The position numbers were made by a program, and so were the translations under genes. 48,738 nucleotides of DNA from Desulfobulbaceae bacterium (GTDB lineage Bacteria > Desulfobacterota > Desulfobulbia > Desulfobulbales > Desulfocapsaceae). The stretch spans positions 1 through 48,738 of the forward strand of contig JAABQY010000002.1 in assembly GCA_011391225.1 (NCBI GenBank), in the 5' to 3' direction. Under the pieces are notes generated by a model. The model was given only the letters and a program-made list of their open reading frames with translations, searched no databases and was not told the DNA's origin. Shown in pieces: positions 28,390 to 38,297 of this stretch; positions within the stretch are counted from its first letter, which is position 1, and the number at the start of each line of letters is the position of its first letter.

Positions 28390-29151
28390 TCAAAGAAGTA
28401 CTTTTTTGTTAATCGCTTCGGCCATACATGCCGCACCAAAGCCGTTATCTATATTGACAACGGCGACTCCGGGCGCGCAACTGTTCAACATCCCGAGAAG
28501 AGCTGCAATACCCCCGAAGCTTGCGCCATAGCCGACGGACGTGGGCACGGCAATTACCGGGCAGTCGACCAGTCCTCCGACGACGCTCGGCAGGGCACCT
28601 TCCATGCCGGCGACAACAATGATGACCGTTGCCTGGCGGAGCAGATCCTGTCTGCCAAGAAGACGATGCAGGCCGGCAACTCCTGCGTCATAGAGTTTTT
28701 GCACGGGATGGCCCAAGGTTTTAAGTGTCAGTCTGGCTTCTTCGGCAACAGGGATATCGGATGTTCCTGCTGAGATTACAAGGGTTTGCCCTCTATATTT
28801 GGTCGCATCGGTGGGTGCCGGGTTGCCTATGAGCATCCTGGCGTCATCGGCATAGCGTAACTGCGGGAGTTTTGTGATGACATTGCGTGCTTTTTCAGAA
28901 TCAATCCTGGTCGCTAGAACCGGGCCGCCCTGTTGCAGCATAGCTCGGGCAATATCTGCGATCTGTTCAGCAGTTTTTGATGCCCCATAGATTACTTCCG
29001 GAATCCCGGTACGAATGAGTCGTTGATGATCGAGACAGGCGTCGGGCAGCAATTCCGACGGAAAGGTTCCGAGTTTTGCAAATGCCTTTTCAATCGAGCT
29101 GGCGCCGCTTTGTACATCTTGCAGGAGAGAGAGGAGAGTCTTTCGATTCAT
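28390..29151 (-). CDS. larB: Nickel pincer cofactor biosynthesis protein LarB (AIR carboxylase-like)
   Basis: IPEVIYGASKTAEQI, ISAGTSDIPVAEEA, YDAGVAGLHRLL, VVAGMEGALPSVVGGLVDCPVIAVPTSVGYGASFGGIAALLGMLNSCAPGVAVVNIDNGFGAA. Confidence 0.92.
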   Translation of the reverse strand: MNRKTLLSLLQDVQSGASSIEKAFAKLGTFPSELLPDACLDHQRLIRTGIPEVIYGASKTAEQIADIARAMLQQGGPVLATRIDSEKARNVITKLPQLRYADDARMLIGNPAPTDATKYRGQTLVISAGTSDIPVAEEARLTLKTLGHPVQKLYDAGVAGLHRLLGRQDLLRQATVIIVVAGMEGALPSVVGGLVDCPVIAVPTSVGYGASFGGIAALLGMLNSCAPGVAVVNIDNGFGAACMAEAINKKVLL

Positions 29152-29386
29152 GGGGAATTTCCATTTTTGGGATTAATCAAATAGAAAACAAGGCAGAGAC
29201 AGCTTGGGGTGGATTTCGGCTCGAGTGATGTCTGAAGGTAAAGGAAGATCGCCTGATCGTGCCGAAAAGTTCCTTGCCATAACCATCCCCGGAAAGTACA
29301 TTCGTAGTTCTTTCATCATTGCACCATCCTACCGCATGGACATTAGACCATGTGGTTTAAATAATTATCTGTAGCGAGGCAAGAAG

Positions 29387-29833
29387 ATGTACACTCAAAT
29401 ATACATATTACGATTTCCAAAGGATACCAGTGATCAACCGTTTATTTACCGACTGGTCAAGGAATATGACATACAGTTTAATATCCTTAAGGCGGATATC
29501 CTTCTTCAGCGTGAAGGAATAATGATCATAGAGCTGAAGGGTAGCAGTAAAGCCAATGTCATTGCCGGTCTCGATTACTTAAAAGGAATGGGGGTAAAAA
29601 TCGAGCGATTGGCGACTCGGATCCGCAGAGACGATAACAATTGTTTTCAATGCGGGGCTTGTACCGGAGTCTGTTCCTCAGGAGCCCTCTACATAGAAAG
29701 ACCGGCAATGGCGGTGATCTTCGATGCGGAAAAATGTACAGGTTGCAGCCTTTGCGTACCTATATGCCCCGTGCGGGCAATGGAGGTATCCCTCAATGAC
29801 GACTGGATTCTCACCGAAGGTTTGTTGATTTGA
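29387..29833 (+). CDS. NIL domain + 2x[4Fe-4S] ferredoxin protein
   Basis: N-terminal NIL-like domain, then CFQCGACTGVCSSGAL and CTGCSLCVPICPVRAM clusters. Confidence 0.85.
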   Translation: MYTQIYILRFPKDTSDQPFIYRLVKEYDIQFNILKADILLQREGIMIIELKGSSKANVIAGLDYLKGMGVKIERLATRIRRDDNNCFQCGACTGVCSSGALYIERPAMAVIFDAEKCTGCSLCVPICPVRAMEVSLNDDWILTEGLLI

Positions 29834-29897
29834 TGTTGGTTGGCAGGAATTTTGGATCGTCTGCAAACAAGGATTTGAGCCGCAAAAAATCAACCTT

Positions 29898-30725
29898 TCA
29901 CTCCATTCTGGTGGCGTTTTCAGCGGCACCTTGACCCGAAAAGGACCAGGGACGCAGGTATAACTTTGGAAGCCATGAGGTGAGTGCCGATTTCGGAGGA
30001 TCACCGGCTTCCAGGCGAGCCAACAGTTCTTTGGCCTGAGGGGTTATGGTTTTGTCAGGATACTTGGCGAGCAGGTATTTCAGGCGAACCTTGGCCTGAT
30101 CGTATTTTTCTGTTCTGACGTAATACTGGGCGACAAAAAACTCGTGGTCGGCGAGAAACTCGTTGGCCGCAGCAATCCGTGCCTTAGCTTCACCGCTATA
30201 TGGCGAATTGGGATAGGATTTCAGCAGTTGTTTAAAGAACTCAATGGCCTTTGTGGCGCCGGTAGTGTCTCGGTCAATACGGTCAATCTGTTTGAAATTA
30301 CTCATACCCTTTTGAAACACGACATACGGAATACTTTCGTTGGTAGGGTGGCGATTTGCAAACTCGTCATACAGCACCAGCGCCTCTGGATAGCGCTCCA
30401 TATAGTAGCTGCAGTCTGCAGCTTTCAGCTCGGCCAGCGGGGCTTCCGGGCTGAAAGGATAGCGGTTGAGGATTTCTTGAAAGAATTCGATAGCTGTATA
30501 ATATTTTCCGACGTTATAGTCATCCATCCCTTTAGATAAAAGGTTTTTTGCCGGCAAATCCATGTCGGTTTTTGCCTCGTTTCCATCTTCATCAATGGAT
30601 GTAAAACCGAAGGTTTTTTTCATCTCACCGCAACCACTGAGAAAAAACAGCATACCCATGGTCAAGATCAATAACCTCATTTGAACAGCGAATCTTGTTT
30701 GCATTGACTCCATTGTCAGGCTCAT
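29898..30725 (-). CDS. bamD: Outer membrane assembly lipoprotein BamD
   Basis: Lipobox-type LFFLSGCG, YYTAIEFFQEILNRYPFSPEAPLAELKAADCSYYMERYPEAL...FKQLLKSYPNSPYSGEAKARI, typical BamD TPR pattern. Confidence 0.85.
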   Translation of the reverse strand: MSLTMESMQTRFAVQMRLLILTMGMLFFLSGCGEMKKTFGFTSIDEDGNEAKTDMDLPAKNLLSKGMDDYNVGKYYTAIEFFQEILNRYPFSPEAPLAELKAADCSYYMERYPEALVLYDEFANRHPTNESIPYVVFQKGMSNFKQIDRIDRDTTGATKAIEFFKQLLKSYPNSPYSGEAKARIAAANEFLADHEFFVAQYYVRTEKYDQAKVRLKYLLAKYPDKTITPQAKELLARLEAGDPPKSALTSWLPKLYLRPWSFSGQGAAENATRME

Positions 30726-30732
30726 TTAGAAG

Positions 30733-31662
30733 TTATTTTAAACTTTGAAGGTATTTCTCCGCAGCGAGGACTGCCACAGCGCCCTCACCGGCAGCGTTAA
30801 CAATCTGGCGGACGTCTTTGCTGCAGATATCTCCGGCAGCCATGACCCCGGGTACGGTCGTCCGCGATTCAATATCGGTGGGAATAAAGCCCCATTTATC
30901 AGCCTTGAGCAAATGAAGCGGCAATCCCGCATTATTGGGAGTTACACCTATGAGCACGAAAACGCCCTGGACATCAAGAGTTGAAGATGTTCCGTCATTG
31001 TCAACAAGATGTAGCCGCTCAACTCCTATCTGTCCCTCGATGGAGGTGACCCGTTTGTTCCATAGGAACTCGATCTTTTTGTTTGCAAAGGCAATTTCTT
31101 GGATAATTTTCGTTGCTCGAAGGCTTGCGCGGCGATGTATTACGGTTACCTTGCTTGCGAATTTGGTCAAATATTCAGCTTCCTGGATGGCGGTATTGCC
31201 GCCTCCGACTACAGCCACGTGCATGTTTCGATAGAACGGGGCATCACAAGTGCCGCAATAAGACACGCCTTTACCACGCAGCTCGCTTTCTCCTTTAATA
31301 TTCAAGGAGTTAGCGCTTGCCCCGTTGCAAAGTATGAGCGAATCACAGGTGACCAGGCTACCGTTTTCAAGATGGAGAATTTTTTGTCTCGGGTTGCTCA
31401 GATCGACTTCAGTGACACAGGCCAACTCAGTGTTCAAGTCGAATCTTTTGGCGTGTTGAGTCATCCTTTCAACCAGCTCGAAACCAGTCAGGCCATCAGG
31501 AAAACCGGGATAGTTATCTACCCAGTCGGTGAGCAAAACTTGCCCTCCAGGTGCGCCTTTTTCTATCAGAACATGATTGAGTCTGGCGCGGGCGGCGTAG
31601 AGACCTGCCGATAAACCGGCGGGCCCACCTCCAAGAATTACGAGTTCGTAGTGATCTTTCAT
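30733..31662 (-). CDS. trxB: Thioredoxin-disulfide reductase
   Basis: LVILGGGPAGLSAGLYAARARL, GVSYCGTCDAPFYR, VVGGGNTAIQEAEYL, GVMAAGDICSKDVRQIVNAAGEGAVA. Start taken as ATG 31662. Confidence 0.93.
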   Translation of the reverse strand: MKDHYELVILGGGPAGLSAGLYAARARLNHVLIEKGAPGGQVLLTDWVDNYPGFPDGLTGFELVERMTQHAKRFDLNTELACVTEVDLSNPRQKILHLENGSLVTCDSLILCNGASANSLNIKGESELRGKGVSYCGTCDAPFYRNMHVAVVGGGNTAIQEAEYLTKFASKVTVIHRRASLRATKIIQEIAFANKKIEFLWNKRVTSIEGQIGVERLHLVDNDGTSSTLDVQGVFVLIGVTPNNAGLPLHLLKADKWGFIPTDIESRTTVPGVMAAGDICSKDVRQIVNAAGEGAVAVLAAEKYLQSLK

Positions 31663-31753
31663 CGTGACTTGGACGAGTCCTTGAGTAGCGAAGAGGCTGC
31701 CATATCGATATTGGCGGGGTACCGGAAGGCGACAGGCAGCCTGATAATTTTGA

Positions 31754-32080
31754 CTATTTAGCCTTGTTAATGAGTGCAACTAGTTGAGATTTCCCAACCG
31801 AGCCGGTAATCTGGTCAACAACCTGGCCATCCTTGAAGAGTATCAGGGTCGGTATGGCACGGATGCCGAACTTGCCTGGTGTCGCAGGATTGTCATCTAC
31901 ATTCATTTTAGCAATAGTGACTTTCCCCTCATATTCGGTAGCAAGATCTTCAATGACCGGGCCAATTGCCTTGCATGGCCCGCACCAAGGTGCCCAAAAA
32001 TCGACCAGCGTGGGTTGCGCCGACTTTACCACGGTATCAAACTCGCCATCACTTAATTGCAGAACTTTATCATTAGCCAT
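31754..32080 (-). CDS. trxA: Thioredoxin
   Basis: LVDFWAPWCGPCKAIGPVIEDLA...IRAIPTLILFKDGQVV. Confidence 0.97.
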   Translation of the reverse strand: MANDKVLQLSDGEFDTVVKSAQPTLVDFWAPWCGPCKAIGPVIEDLATEYEGKVTIAKMNVDDNPATPGKFGIRAIPTLILFKDGQVVDQITGSVGKSQLVALINKAK

Positions 32081-32400
32081 TATTATCTCCTTTGAACATG
32101 AAATGAGTGTAGATTAAAAGGCATGGATGGTCAGTATCCCCGAACACAAAAACCGTCCTTCAACTCTACCTGCTGCACTAATGACTGACAAGCAGAAAAA
32201 GGTATCCGGCGTAACGACACTATGTCGGGCACAATCCGATTTCCTATAATGCGCATAATATTATGGAAATCAAGGGCAGGGGGTTTGACATCAAAACCTC
32301 CGTCATGCTATAGTCATACCCCTAATAATTAAAAACATCACGCCATGCAGATCGTATTTTTCAGATCGTCGGCGAGATCTTGATACAAAAGGAGTTATAC

Positions 32401-33693
32401 ATGGATTTTTCTGTTTCCAGCAAATTATTTGAACAGGCGAAAAAAGTTATTCCTGGAGGCGTTAACAGCCCAGTGCGGGCCTGCCGTTCAGTAGGGTGTG
32501 ATCCGGTCTTTATTACCAAAGCTTCAGGCGCTACTCTTTGGGATGCTGATGGTAACGAATATATTGATTTTGTCAGTTCCTGGGGACCGATGATTTTTGG
32601 TCATGCACACCCGGATATTGTTTCCGCCGTGGGCTTGGCGGCAGCTTCAGGAACTAGTTTCGGGGCGCCGACTCCGAAAGAGATTGATCTTGCTTCGATG
32701 GTGGTAGAAGCTGTCCCATCGATCGAGAAGGTTCGTTTTGTCAATTCCGGCACAGAGGCGACCATGAGTGCGGTACGGCTTGCTAGGGGGTATACCGGGA
32801 GGAAAGCGGTCGTCAAGTTTGACGGCTGTTATCATGGTCACGCCGACTCGTTTTTGGTCAAGGCTGGCTCGGGGGTGCTCACCCTTGGCATACCAGGCAG
32901 CCCCGGGGTGCCTGAAGATATTGTCAAACATACTGTTTCCATCCCTTTTAACAATGTGTCGGTGGTGGAGAGGACCTTAAGAGACAAGGAACTCGATGTT
33001 GCGTGTGTAATTGTTGAGCCGGTTGCCGGGAACATGGGGTGTGTTGCACCGCAACCAGGTTTTCTCGAAAAACTTCGAGATCTCACCAGTGAATTGAATA
33101 TTGTCCTTATTTTCGATGAGGTAATAACTGGTTTTCGTCTTGGTTATGGTGGAGCGCAGAGTTACTACAATATCCTCCCTGATCTGACGTGCCTGGGGAA
33201 AATAATCGGTGGCGGATTACCCGTTGGTGCCTATGGCGGCAAGTCTGAAATAATGAATTGTGTGGCACCGGATGGTCCTGTTTACCAAGCGGGAACACTG
33301 TCCGGTAATCCCCTGGCCATGGCGGCGGGGATCGCCACGCTCAAAATTTTACAAAAACCCGGTTTTTACGAACAGCTGGGTGCCAAGGCCGACCGCTTTG
33401 CTGAGGAACTTGCGGCAGTAGCAAAAAGAACGGGGATGGATATTCGGTTGAATCGCGTCGAGAGCATGATGACAGGTTTTTTCACCAAAGAAGCGGTGAT
33501 TGATTTCGAGTCGGCGATGCAAGCTGATACCAAGAGATATGCTCAGCATTATCGGCAGATGTTGGGACGAGGCATTTATCTTGCACCATCGCAATTCGAA
33601 GTCTCTTTTATTTCTGCGGCGCAAACTGATGATCATCTTGATAAGGCATTGAAAATCGCTGAATGGTCATTCAAAAAACTGCTTGAAAAGTGA
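32401..33693 (+). CDS. hemL: Glutamate-1-semialdehyde 2,1-aminomutase
   Basis: KKVIPGGVNSPVRACRSVGCDPVFITKASGATLWDADGNEYIDFVSSWGPMIFGHAHP, VNSGTEATMSAVRLARGYTGR, GCYHGHADSFLV, IFDEVITGFRL. Confidence 0.97.
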   Translation: MDFSVSSKLFEQAKKVIPGGVNSPVRACRSVGCDPVFITKASGATLWDADGNEYIDFVSSWGPMIFGHAHPDIVSAVGLAAASGTSFGAPTPKEIDLASMVVEAVPSIEKVRFVNSGTEATMSAVRLARGYTGRKAVVKFDGCYHGHADSFLVKAGSGVLTLGIPGSPGVPEDIVKHTVSIPFNNVSVVERTLRDKELDVACVIVEPVAGNMGCVAPQPGFLEKLRDLTSELNIVLIFDEVITGFRLGYGGAQSYYNILPDLTCLGKIIGGGLPVGAYGGKSEIMNCVAPDGPVYQAGTLSGNPLAMAAGIATLKILQKPGFYEQLGAKADRFAEELAAVAKRTGMDIRLNRVESMMTGFFTKEAVIDFESAMQADTKRYAQHYRQMLGRGIYLAPSQFEVSFISAAQTDDHLDKALKIAEWSFKKLLEK

Positions 33694-33779
33694 AATTTTA
33701 TTGACTTTGCTAAGGAGTCATGATACCAAACTCGGTTATATTATGGTGAATTGTTTTAAGCAAGGGGCCGGTGGACAAA

Positions 33780-34031
33780 ATGTCGGATGTGAAGAAGGAA
33801 TTTGTTCAACTGCTGGCTAATTATGGTCATGTTGGTTTTACTTTTGTTGCCTCAATTATTATTGGCTTAGGCGGGGGGATCTATCTTGATCAAAAGGTCT
33901 TTGATGATAGAACTTCCCCATGGTTTACCTTCATAGGATTGGCCTTTGGTATAGCTGCCGGTTATAAGACGCTTCTTGAAATCCTTTGGCGGAATAAAGA
34001 GAAAGAAGAAAAGCCAAAACGTCAGGACTAG
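33780..34031 (+). CDS. atpZ: AtpZ/AtpI-family F0F1 ATPase accessory protein
   Basis: Two-TM small protein (VGFTFVASIIIGLGGGIYLDQ...PWFTFIGLAFGIAAGYKTLLEIL) immediately upstream of atpI-atpB-atpE. Confidence 0.8.
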   Translation: MSDVKKEFVQLLANYGHVGFTFVASIIIGLGGGIYLDQKVFDDRTSPWFTFIGLAFGIAAGYKTLLEILWRNKEKEEKPKRQD

Positions 34032-34039
34032 AGGGCTGC

Positions 34040-34462
34040 GTGACTGAAGATTTGTTGACGTTGCAGAAAATGCAGGTTATAAGCTGGATTTGTTTGGCTG
34101 TATTGACCTTAGGATCGGTAGTTATTGTTTCTTTCGAGTTTGCTGCGGCGGTGTTGGTTGGAGGGCTCATTTCTCTTGGCAGTTTTTGGGTGTCGAGCAC
34201 TGAGGTGATGAGAGTTGTTCATTCGGTGGTATCGCCGCTGGACCTTAAAGATCGCCAGACCCAAGCTCGGCAAGGGCATAAGGGATACTTGGTGAAATTT
34301 TGGGGTCGACTTGCAATTATAGGCGCTGTCCTGCTGGTTATTATTAAGAGCCAGACGGTTAATATTTTTGGCTTGATTTTAGGTTTGTCAACAGTAGTGT
34401 TAGCGATCACTTTCATTTCTTTGAATGTGGCACGACACTACTTCTTCAGAGGGAGGAGGTAA
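34040..34462 (+). CDS. atpI: ATP synthase subunit I-like membrane protein
   Basis: Four hydrophobic segments, located between atpZ and atpB. Confidence 0.7.
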   Translation: MTEDLLTLQKMQVISWICLAVLTLGSVVIVSFEFAAAVLVGGLISLGSFWVSSTEVMRVVHSVVSPLDLKDRQTQARQGHKGYLVKFWGRLAIIGAVLLVIIKSQTVNIFGLILGLSTVVLAITFISLNVARHYFFRGRR

Positions 34463-34470
34463 AAGGAGTT

Positions 34471-35193
34471 ATGGAACATCCGATACTATTTATTTCGATT
34501 ATCCTTGAAAAACTGGGACTGCCAATTCCGCATGGTCCTGTCGGCCATACGTTTCTCGAACAACTGTGTGCGCCATATATGACATACACGTGGTTGGTCA
34601 TGGCGTTTCTTTTCTTGGTGTCCAAACTGACTCTTGGCAATCTCGAGATGATTCCTGGCAAAGGGCAGAATTTCTGGGAGTTGGTCATAGGTGGAATGGA
34701 TGATTTCTTTGCCGATAACATGGGCAGAGAAATGGCCGACAAGTTTTTTCCAATGATTGCGACCTTTGCACTGTATATCGCTGTTGCCAACCTCATTGGA
34801 CTTATTCCCGGCTTTATGTCGCCAACCTCCAGCCTTAATACTACCCTTGCTTTGACCCTTATCGTTTGGATTTCCCATCACATAATCGGGTTTAAAGAGC
34901 ACGGCCTGCATTACTACAAACATTTTATTGGACCGGTATGGTGGCTGATTCCTCTGCTTCTACCCATCGAATTGATTAGTAATCTTGCCCGTCTCCTCTC
35001 ACTGTCCATACGTCTTTTTGGAAATATTATGGCCAAAGAGACGCTGTTGGCTATTCTGTTCATGCTTGCAGGAAGCTTTTTTGCACCGTTGCCGATCATG
35101 ATACTTGGCGTCCTTGTATCTGTTGTCCAGGCCATGGTTTTTGTGCTCTTGACGGTTGTCTACTTTTCTCAAGCTCAAGCCCACGCCCACTAA
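34471..35193 (+). CDS. atpB: F0F1 ATP synthase subunit a
   Basis: LLPIELISNLARLLSLSIRLFGNIMAKETLL, the essential-Arg region of subunit a; multiple TMs. Confidence 0.96.
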   Translation: MEHPILFISIILEKLGLPIPHGPVGHTFLEQLCAPYMTYTWLVMAFLFLVSKLTLGNLEMIPGKGQNFWELVIGGMDDFFADNMGREMADKFFPMIATFALYIAVANLIGLIPGFMSPTSSLNTTLALTLIVWISHHIIGFKEHGLHYYKHFIGPVWWLIPLLLPIELISNLARLLSLSIRLFGNIMAKETLLAILFMLAGSFFAPLPIMILGVLVSVVQAMVFVLLTVVYFSQAQAHAH

Positions 35194-35263
35194 TGAAAAA
35201 TAGATTTTAGAAGCAATATAGAAGAAGGCCAACCCCCCCCAAAAAACATTTAAGGAGAAAGAA

Positions 35264-35515
35264 ATGGAAGGAAATCTCATGTACGCGCTTGTTTGTATTG
35301 GTGCCGCACTTTCAATCGGTCTTGCCGGTCTAGGGGCCGGTATTGGTATCGGTTCTGTAGGTAACGGCGCATGTCAGGGCCTTGCCAGGAACCCTGAGGT
35401 TCAGCCCAAGTTGATGGTTTTCATGATTCTTGGTATGGCACTTGCTGAGTCTGTAGCTATTTACGGTCTGGTTATTTCTCTTATCCTTCTTTATGCAAAT
35501 CCGCTTGTGAAATAG
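35264..35515 (+). CDS. atpE: F0F1 ATP synthase subunit c
   Basis: GLAGLGAGIGIGSVGNGACQGLARNPEVQPKLMVFMILGMALAESVAIYGLVISLILLYANP. Confidence 0.97.
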   Translation: MEGNLMYALVCIGAALSIGLAGLGAGIGIGSVGNGACQGLARNPEVQPKLMVFMILGMALAESVAIYGLVISLILLYANPLVK

Positions 35516-35550
35516 TGCGATGAGAGTATAACGGTCGTTTGTCGATCGGA

Positions 35551-35590
35551 GAAAAGGGCTGCAGAGTATTCTGCGGCCCTTTTCTTTTTT
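35551..35590 (+). terminator. Intrinsic terminator after atpE
   Basis: GAAAAGGGCTGCAGA-GTAT-TCTGCGGCCCTTTTC (one G-U pair), then TTTTTT. Confidence 0.85.
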
Positions 35591-35617
35591 GAAAATCTGA
35601 TTTTCCGGAGGGTTGTC

Positions 35618-36358
35618 ATGCGTCAGGATATCGATGCCAATATTCTTATTCATCCACGAAAAGGTGGAAAGGAAAAAAACCTCCCTGAAAACGGCTTATT
35701 GCTCGTAAATCCTTCGGAGGCATCTCGATGCCATTTTCAATTACGACAAAAGGGGGGCGAATCACGACATCTCTTTAATTCTGACCTGACCGTTGCTGCT
35801 GGTCAGTCGTTCTTTGTCGCCGGCCAGGCGATCGGGGCACCCATGGCGGCAATGAGTATGGAAAAGCTCATTGCCCTGGGCGCGAAAAGAATTATACTTT
35901 TCGGCTGGTGCGGGGCTATTTCGAGCACTCTGAAAGTTGGTGACATCCTCCTGCCTAGTGAGGCGAAATCCGGTGAAGGTACGTCAAGTTATTACCCACT
36001 TCCGATACCTGCGGCACCGTCGATGATATTTCGTTCAAGCATTGAAAAGGCATTCCGTGACAATAAAATGATAGTACACACAGGCTGTGTGTGGTCAACC
36101 GACGCTGTCTACCGCGAGGATCGTCAGATGCTTCAAGAGCTTAACAGAAGAGAAAGAGTGGACGCCGTTGATATGGAGTATTCAGCGCTCTGTTCGGTAG
36201 CGTGCTTTCGCAATATCAAATTCGCTGCGGTTTTAATTGTCTCGGATGAGCTGTGGGGTAAAACATGGAAGCCTGGCTTTTCCTCAGATATTTTTCTGAA
36301 AACCAAGGCTAAAGCACTGGATATAGTGCTGGCCGGTATTGATAACTTTGGAGAGTAG
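35618..36358 (+). CDS. Nucleoside phosphorylase (PNP_UDP_1 family)
   Basis: GQAIGAPMAAMSMEKLIALGAKRIILFGWCGAIS...VGDILLPSEA...VDAVDMEYSALCSVACFRNIKFAAVLIVSD. Confidence 0.85.
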   Translation: MRQDIDANILIHPRKGGKEKNLPENGLLLVNPSEASRCHFQLRQKGGESRHLFNSDLTVAAGQSFFVAGQAIGAPMAAMSMEKLIALGAKRIILFGWCGAISSTLKVGDILLPSEAKSGEGTSSYYPLPIPAAPSMIFRSSIEKAFRDNKMIVHTGCVWSTDAVYREDRQMLQELNRRERVDAVDMEYSALCSVACFRNIKFAAVLIVSDELWGKTWKPGFSSDIFLKTKAKALDIVLAGIDNFGE

Positions 36359-36360
36359 GT

Positions 36361-37695
36361 ATGGCTTTTTTTCATTTAGTTAGTCTTGGTTGCGCAAAAA
36401 ATCTTGTCGATTCGGAAGTTATTCTAGGCTCTATGGCAGCAAGTGATTGGCAGCTTTCTGCTAATCCTGATGACGCTGACGTGTTAATTATCAATACCTG
36501 CGGTTTTATTCAGGCAGCTGTTGAAGAGGCGATCAGTGAAATTTTTGAATTAGTAAAAATCAAAGAACGCTTTCCGGATAAGCGCCTAGTGGTCGTTGGT
36601 TGCCTTGTGCAGCGTTACCAGAAAAAGCTGGTTGAGCATCTTCCTGAAGTTGACCTTTTCGTCGGAACTGAAGGGGCAGGAGAAATTGCCCTGCTCATTG
36701 AAGGGATGAATACAGGGAACCTTGAACAGCGTATAATTCTCCCCGATCGTTCTTTAATGACCAAGGAAACTCCACGAGTGATATCGACCCCACCTTTTCG
36801 TGCTTGGTTAAAAATTACCGAAGGTTGCAACAACCGCTGTTCATATTGCATCATTCCCATGATCAGGGGTGGACTGCGCAGCAGATCCGTTGATGATCTT
36901 GTCGGTGAAGCAAAAAAACTCGAAAGCTTTGGAGTCAAGGAGCTTTCATTGATTGCCCAGGACAGCACTGCCTATGGGCGAGATCTGGATGATAAGGTCA
37001 GGCTTGAAAGCCTGATTCGGCAACTTCTCGAACAGACTACCATCCCTTGGTTGCGGCTTATGTACCTTTATCCCACAGGTGTGACAGACGAGCTGCTTGA
37101 CTTGATGGCGATGAATGAACGAGTTGTGCCCTATCTGGATATTCCTATGCAACATGTTAACGTCGACATTTTGCAAGCAATGAATCGACGTTACACTGGA
37201 GAGCAGCTCTACAGTATTATTGAAAGAATTCGCTCCAAGGTCCCGAATATTGCAATACGGACGACGTTCCTTGTCGGCTTTCCGGGGGAAAGTGAAAAAG
37301 CATTTATGGAGATTGAAGCTTTTTTACGAAAAGTCCGGATCGATCATGTTGGAGTGTTTTCTTATGCTAATGAAGAGGGGGCACCTTCAGAAAAATTCTC
37401 CAAACAGGTGTCGGAAAAGGTGAAAAGGAAGAGATTGGAGTATCTTTTGGCGGTTCAAGCCGAGCTTTCCGCTGAAATCCAAAAAAAGTATATTGGCAGG
37501 ATTGAGCCGGTTTTGATCGAAGGATTGAGTAGTGAAACTGATCTCCTTTTGCAGGGAAGATTTAGATACCAGGCGCCGGAGGTTGATGGCTGTGTCTTGA
37601 TAAATGAAGGAAACGCGTGCCCCGGAGATATTGTTGCCGTTGCTATCACCGACGCCCACGTTTACGACCTGATCGGGGGAATTGTCAGCGGATAG
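36361..37695 (+). CDS. rimO: Ribosomal protein S12 methylthiotransferase RimO
   Basis: VSLGCAKNLVDSEVILG, INTCGFIQAAVEEAI, ITEGCNNRCSYCIIPMIRGGLRSR, RTTFLVGFPGESEKAF. Confidence 0.95.
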   Translation: MAFFHLVSLGCAKNLVDSEVILGSMAASDWQLSANPDDADVLIINTCGFIQAAVEEAISEIFELVKIKERFPDKRLVVVGCLVQRYQKKLVEHLPEVDLFVGTEGAGEIALLIEGMNTGNLEQRIILPDRSLMTKETPRVISTPPFRAWLKITEGCNNRCSYCIIPMIRGGLRSRSVDDLVGEAKKLESFGVKELSLIAQDSTAYGRDLDDKVRLESLIRQLLEQTTIPWLRLMYLYPTGVTDELLDLMAMNERVVPYLDIPMQHVNVDILQAMNRRYTGEQLYSIIERIRSKVPNIAIRTTFLVGFPGESEKAFMEIEAFLRKVRIDHVGVFSYANEEGAPSEKFSKQVSEKVKRKRLEYLLAVQAELSAEIQKKYIGRIEPVLIEGLSSETDLLLQGRFRYQAPEVDGCVLINEGNACPGDIVAVAITDAHVYDLIGGIVSG

Positions 37696-37735
37696 CAAGT
37701 CGTGTTTCTCCAGGCCAAGAAGGCGGAGCACCCCC

Positions 37736-37768
37736 CCAAAAAGCGGTTTTGAGGGCGGGCTTTTTTGG
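37736..37768. terminator. Probable terminator between convergent rimO and the HU/IHF gene
   Basis: CCAAAAAGC...GCTTTTTTGG inverted repeat with one bulge. Confidence 0.45.
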
Positions 37769-37785
37769 AATTGCTTTAAAAAAGT

Positions 37786-38067
37786 CTATTTACTGGTGTT
37801 GACTTTTTCTCGCAGTTCCTTTCCCACTTTAAAAAAGGGAAGTTTCTTTGGTTTTACTTCAATCTTTCTGCCGGTTTTTGGGTTCCGACCTTCGTATGAA
37901 CCGTACTCTTTGATGACAAAACTCCCAAAACCGCGAATTTCGATACTCTCTCCTTTGGCCAGTGCTTCGGTCATTGTCTCAATTACGGTGTTGGTGATCG
38001 CTGCAGCCTCTCGATGAGGAATATTGATATCCTGTGCCAATGCCTCGATGAGTTCTGATTTGTTCAT
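37786..38067 (-). CDS. HU/IHF family DNA-binding protein
   Basis: MNKSELIEALAQDINIPHREAAAITNTVIETMTEALAKGESIEIRGFGSFVIKEYGSYEGRNPKTGRKIEVKPKKLPFFKVGKELREKVN. Confidence 0.95.
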   Translation of the reverse strand: MNKSELIEALAQDINIPHREAAAITNTVIETMTEALAKGESIEIRGFGSFVIKEYGSYEGRNPKTGRKIEVKPKKLPFFKVGKELREKVNTSK

Positions 38068-38297
38068 TCTTAACTCCTGTCTTTGAAAATCAAATTGGGA
38101 TGCATTATCAAAAAAAATACGGTTAAATAAGTACGTTTGTTAAAAACAAGGATAATTTTTAAGCAGTGTAATTGCTGCGATATTCGGAAAATAAATATAA
38201 AAATCAGTAAGTTGAGAGTGATCGAATGATGCCAGTGACCGATATCTCTCTAACTACTTAGATTTAATCAGCTAATCCTGGATTTGTAAAGGGAATT

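Noticed and set aside
35264-35515. Na+-dependent subunit c
   Set aside because: AESVAIY partly resembles the Na+ motif (ES..Y), but the TM1 Gln position aligned by the ARNPE loop is Ile, so Na+ coupling is not supported.
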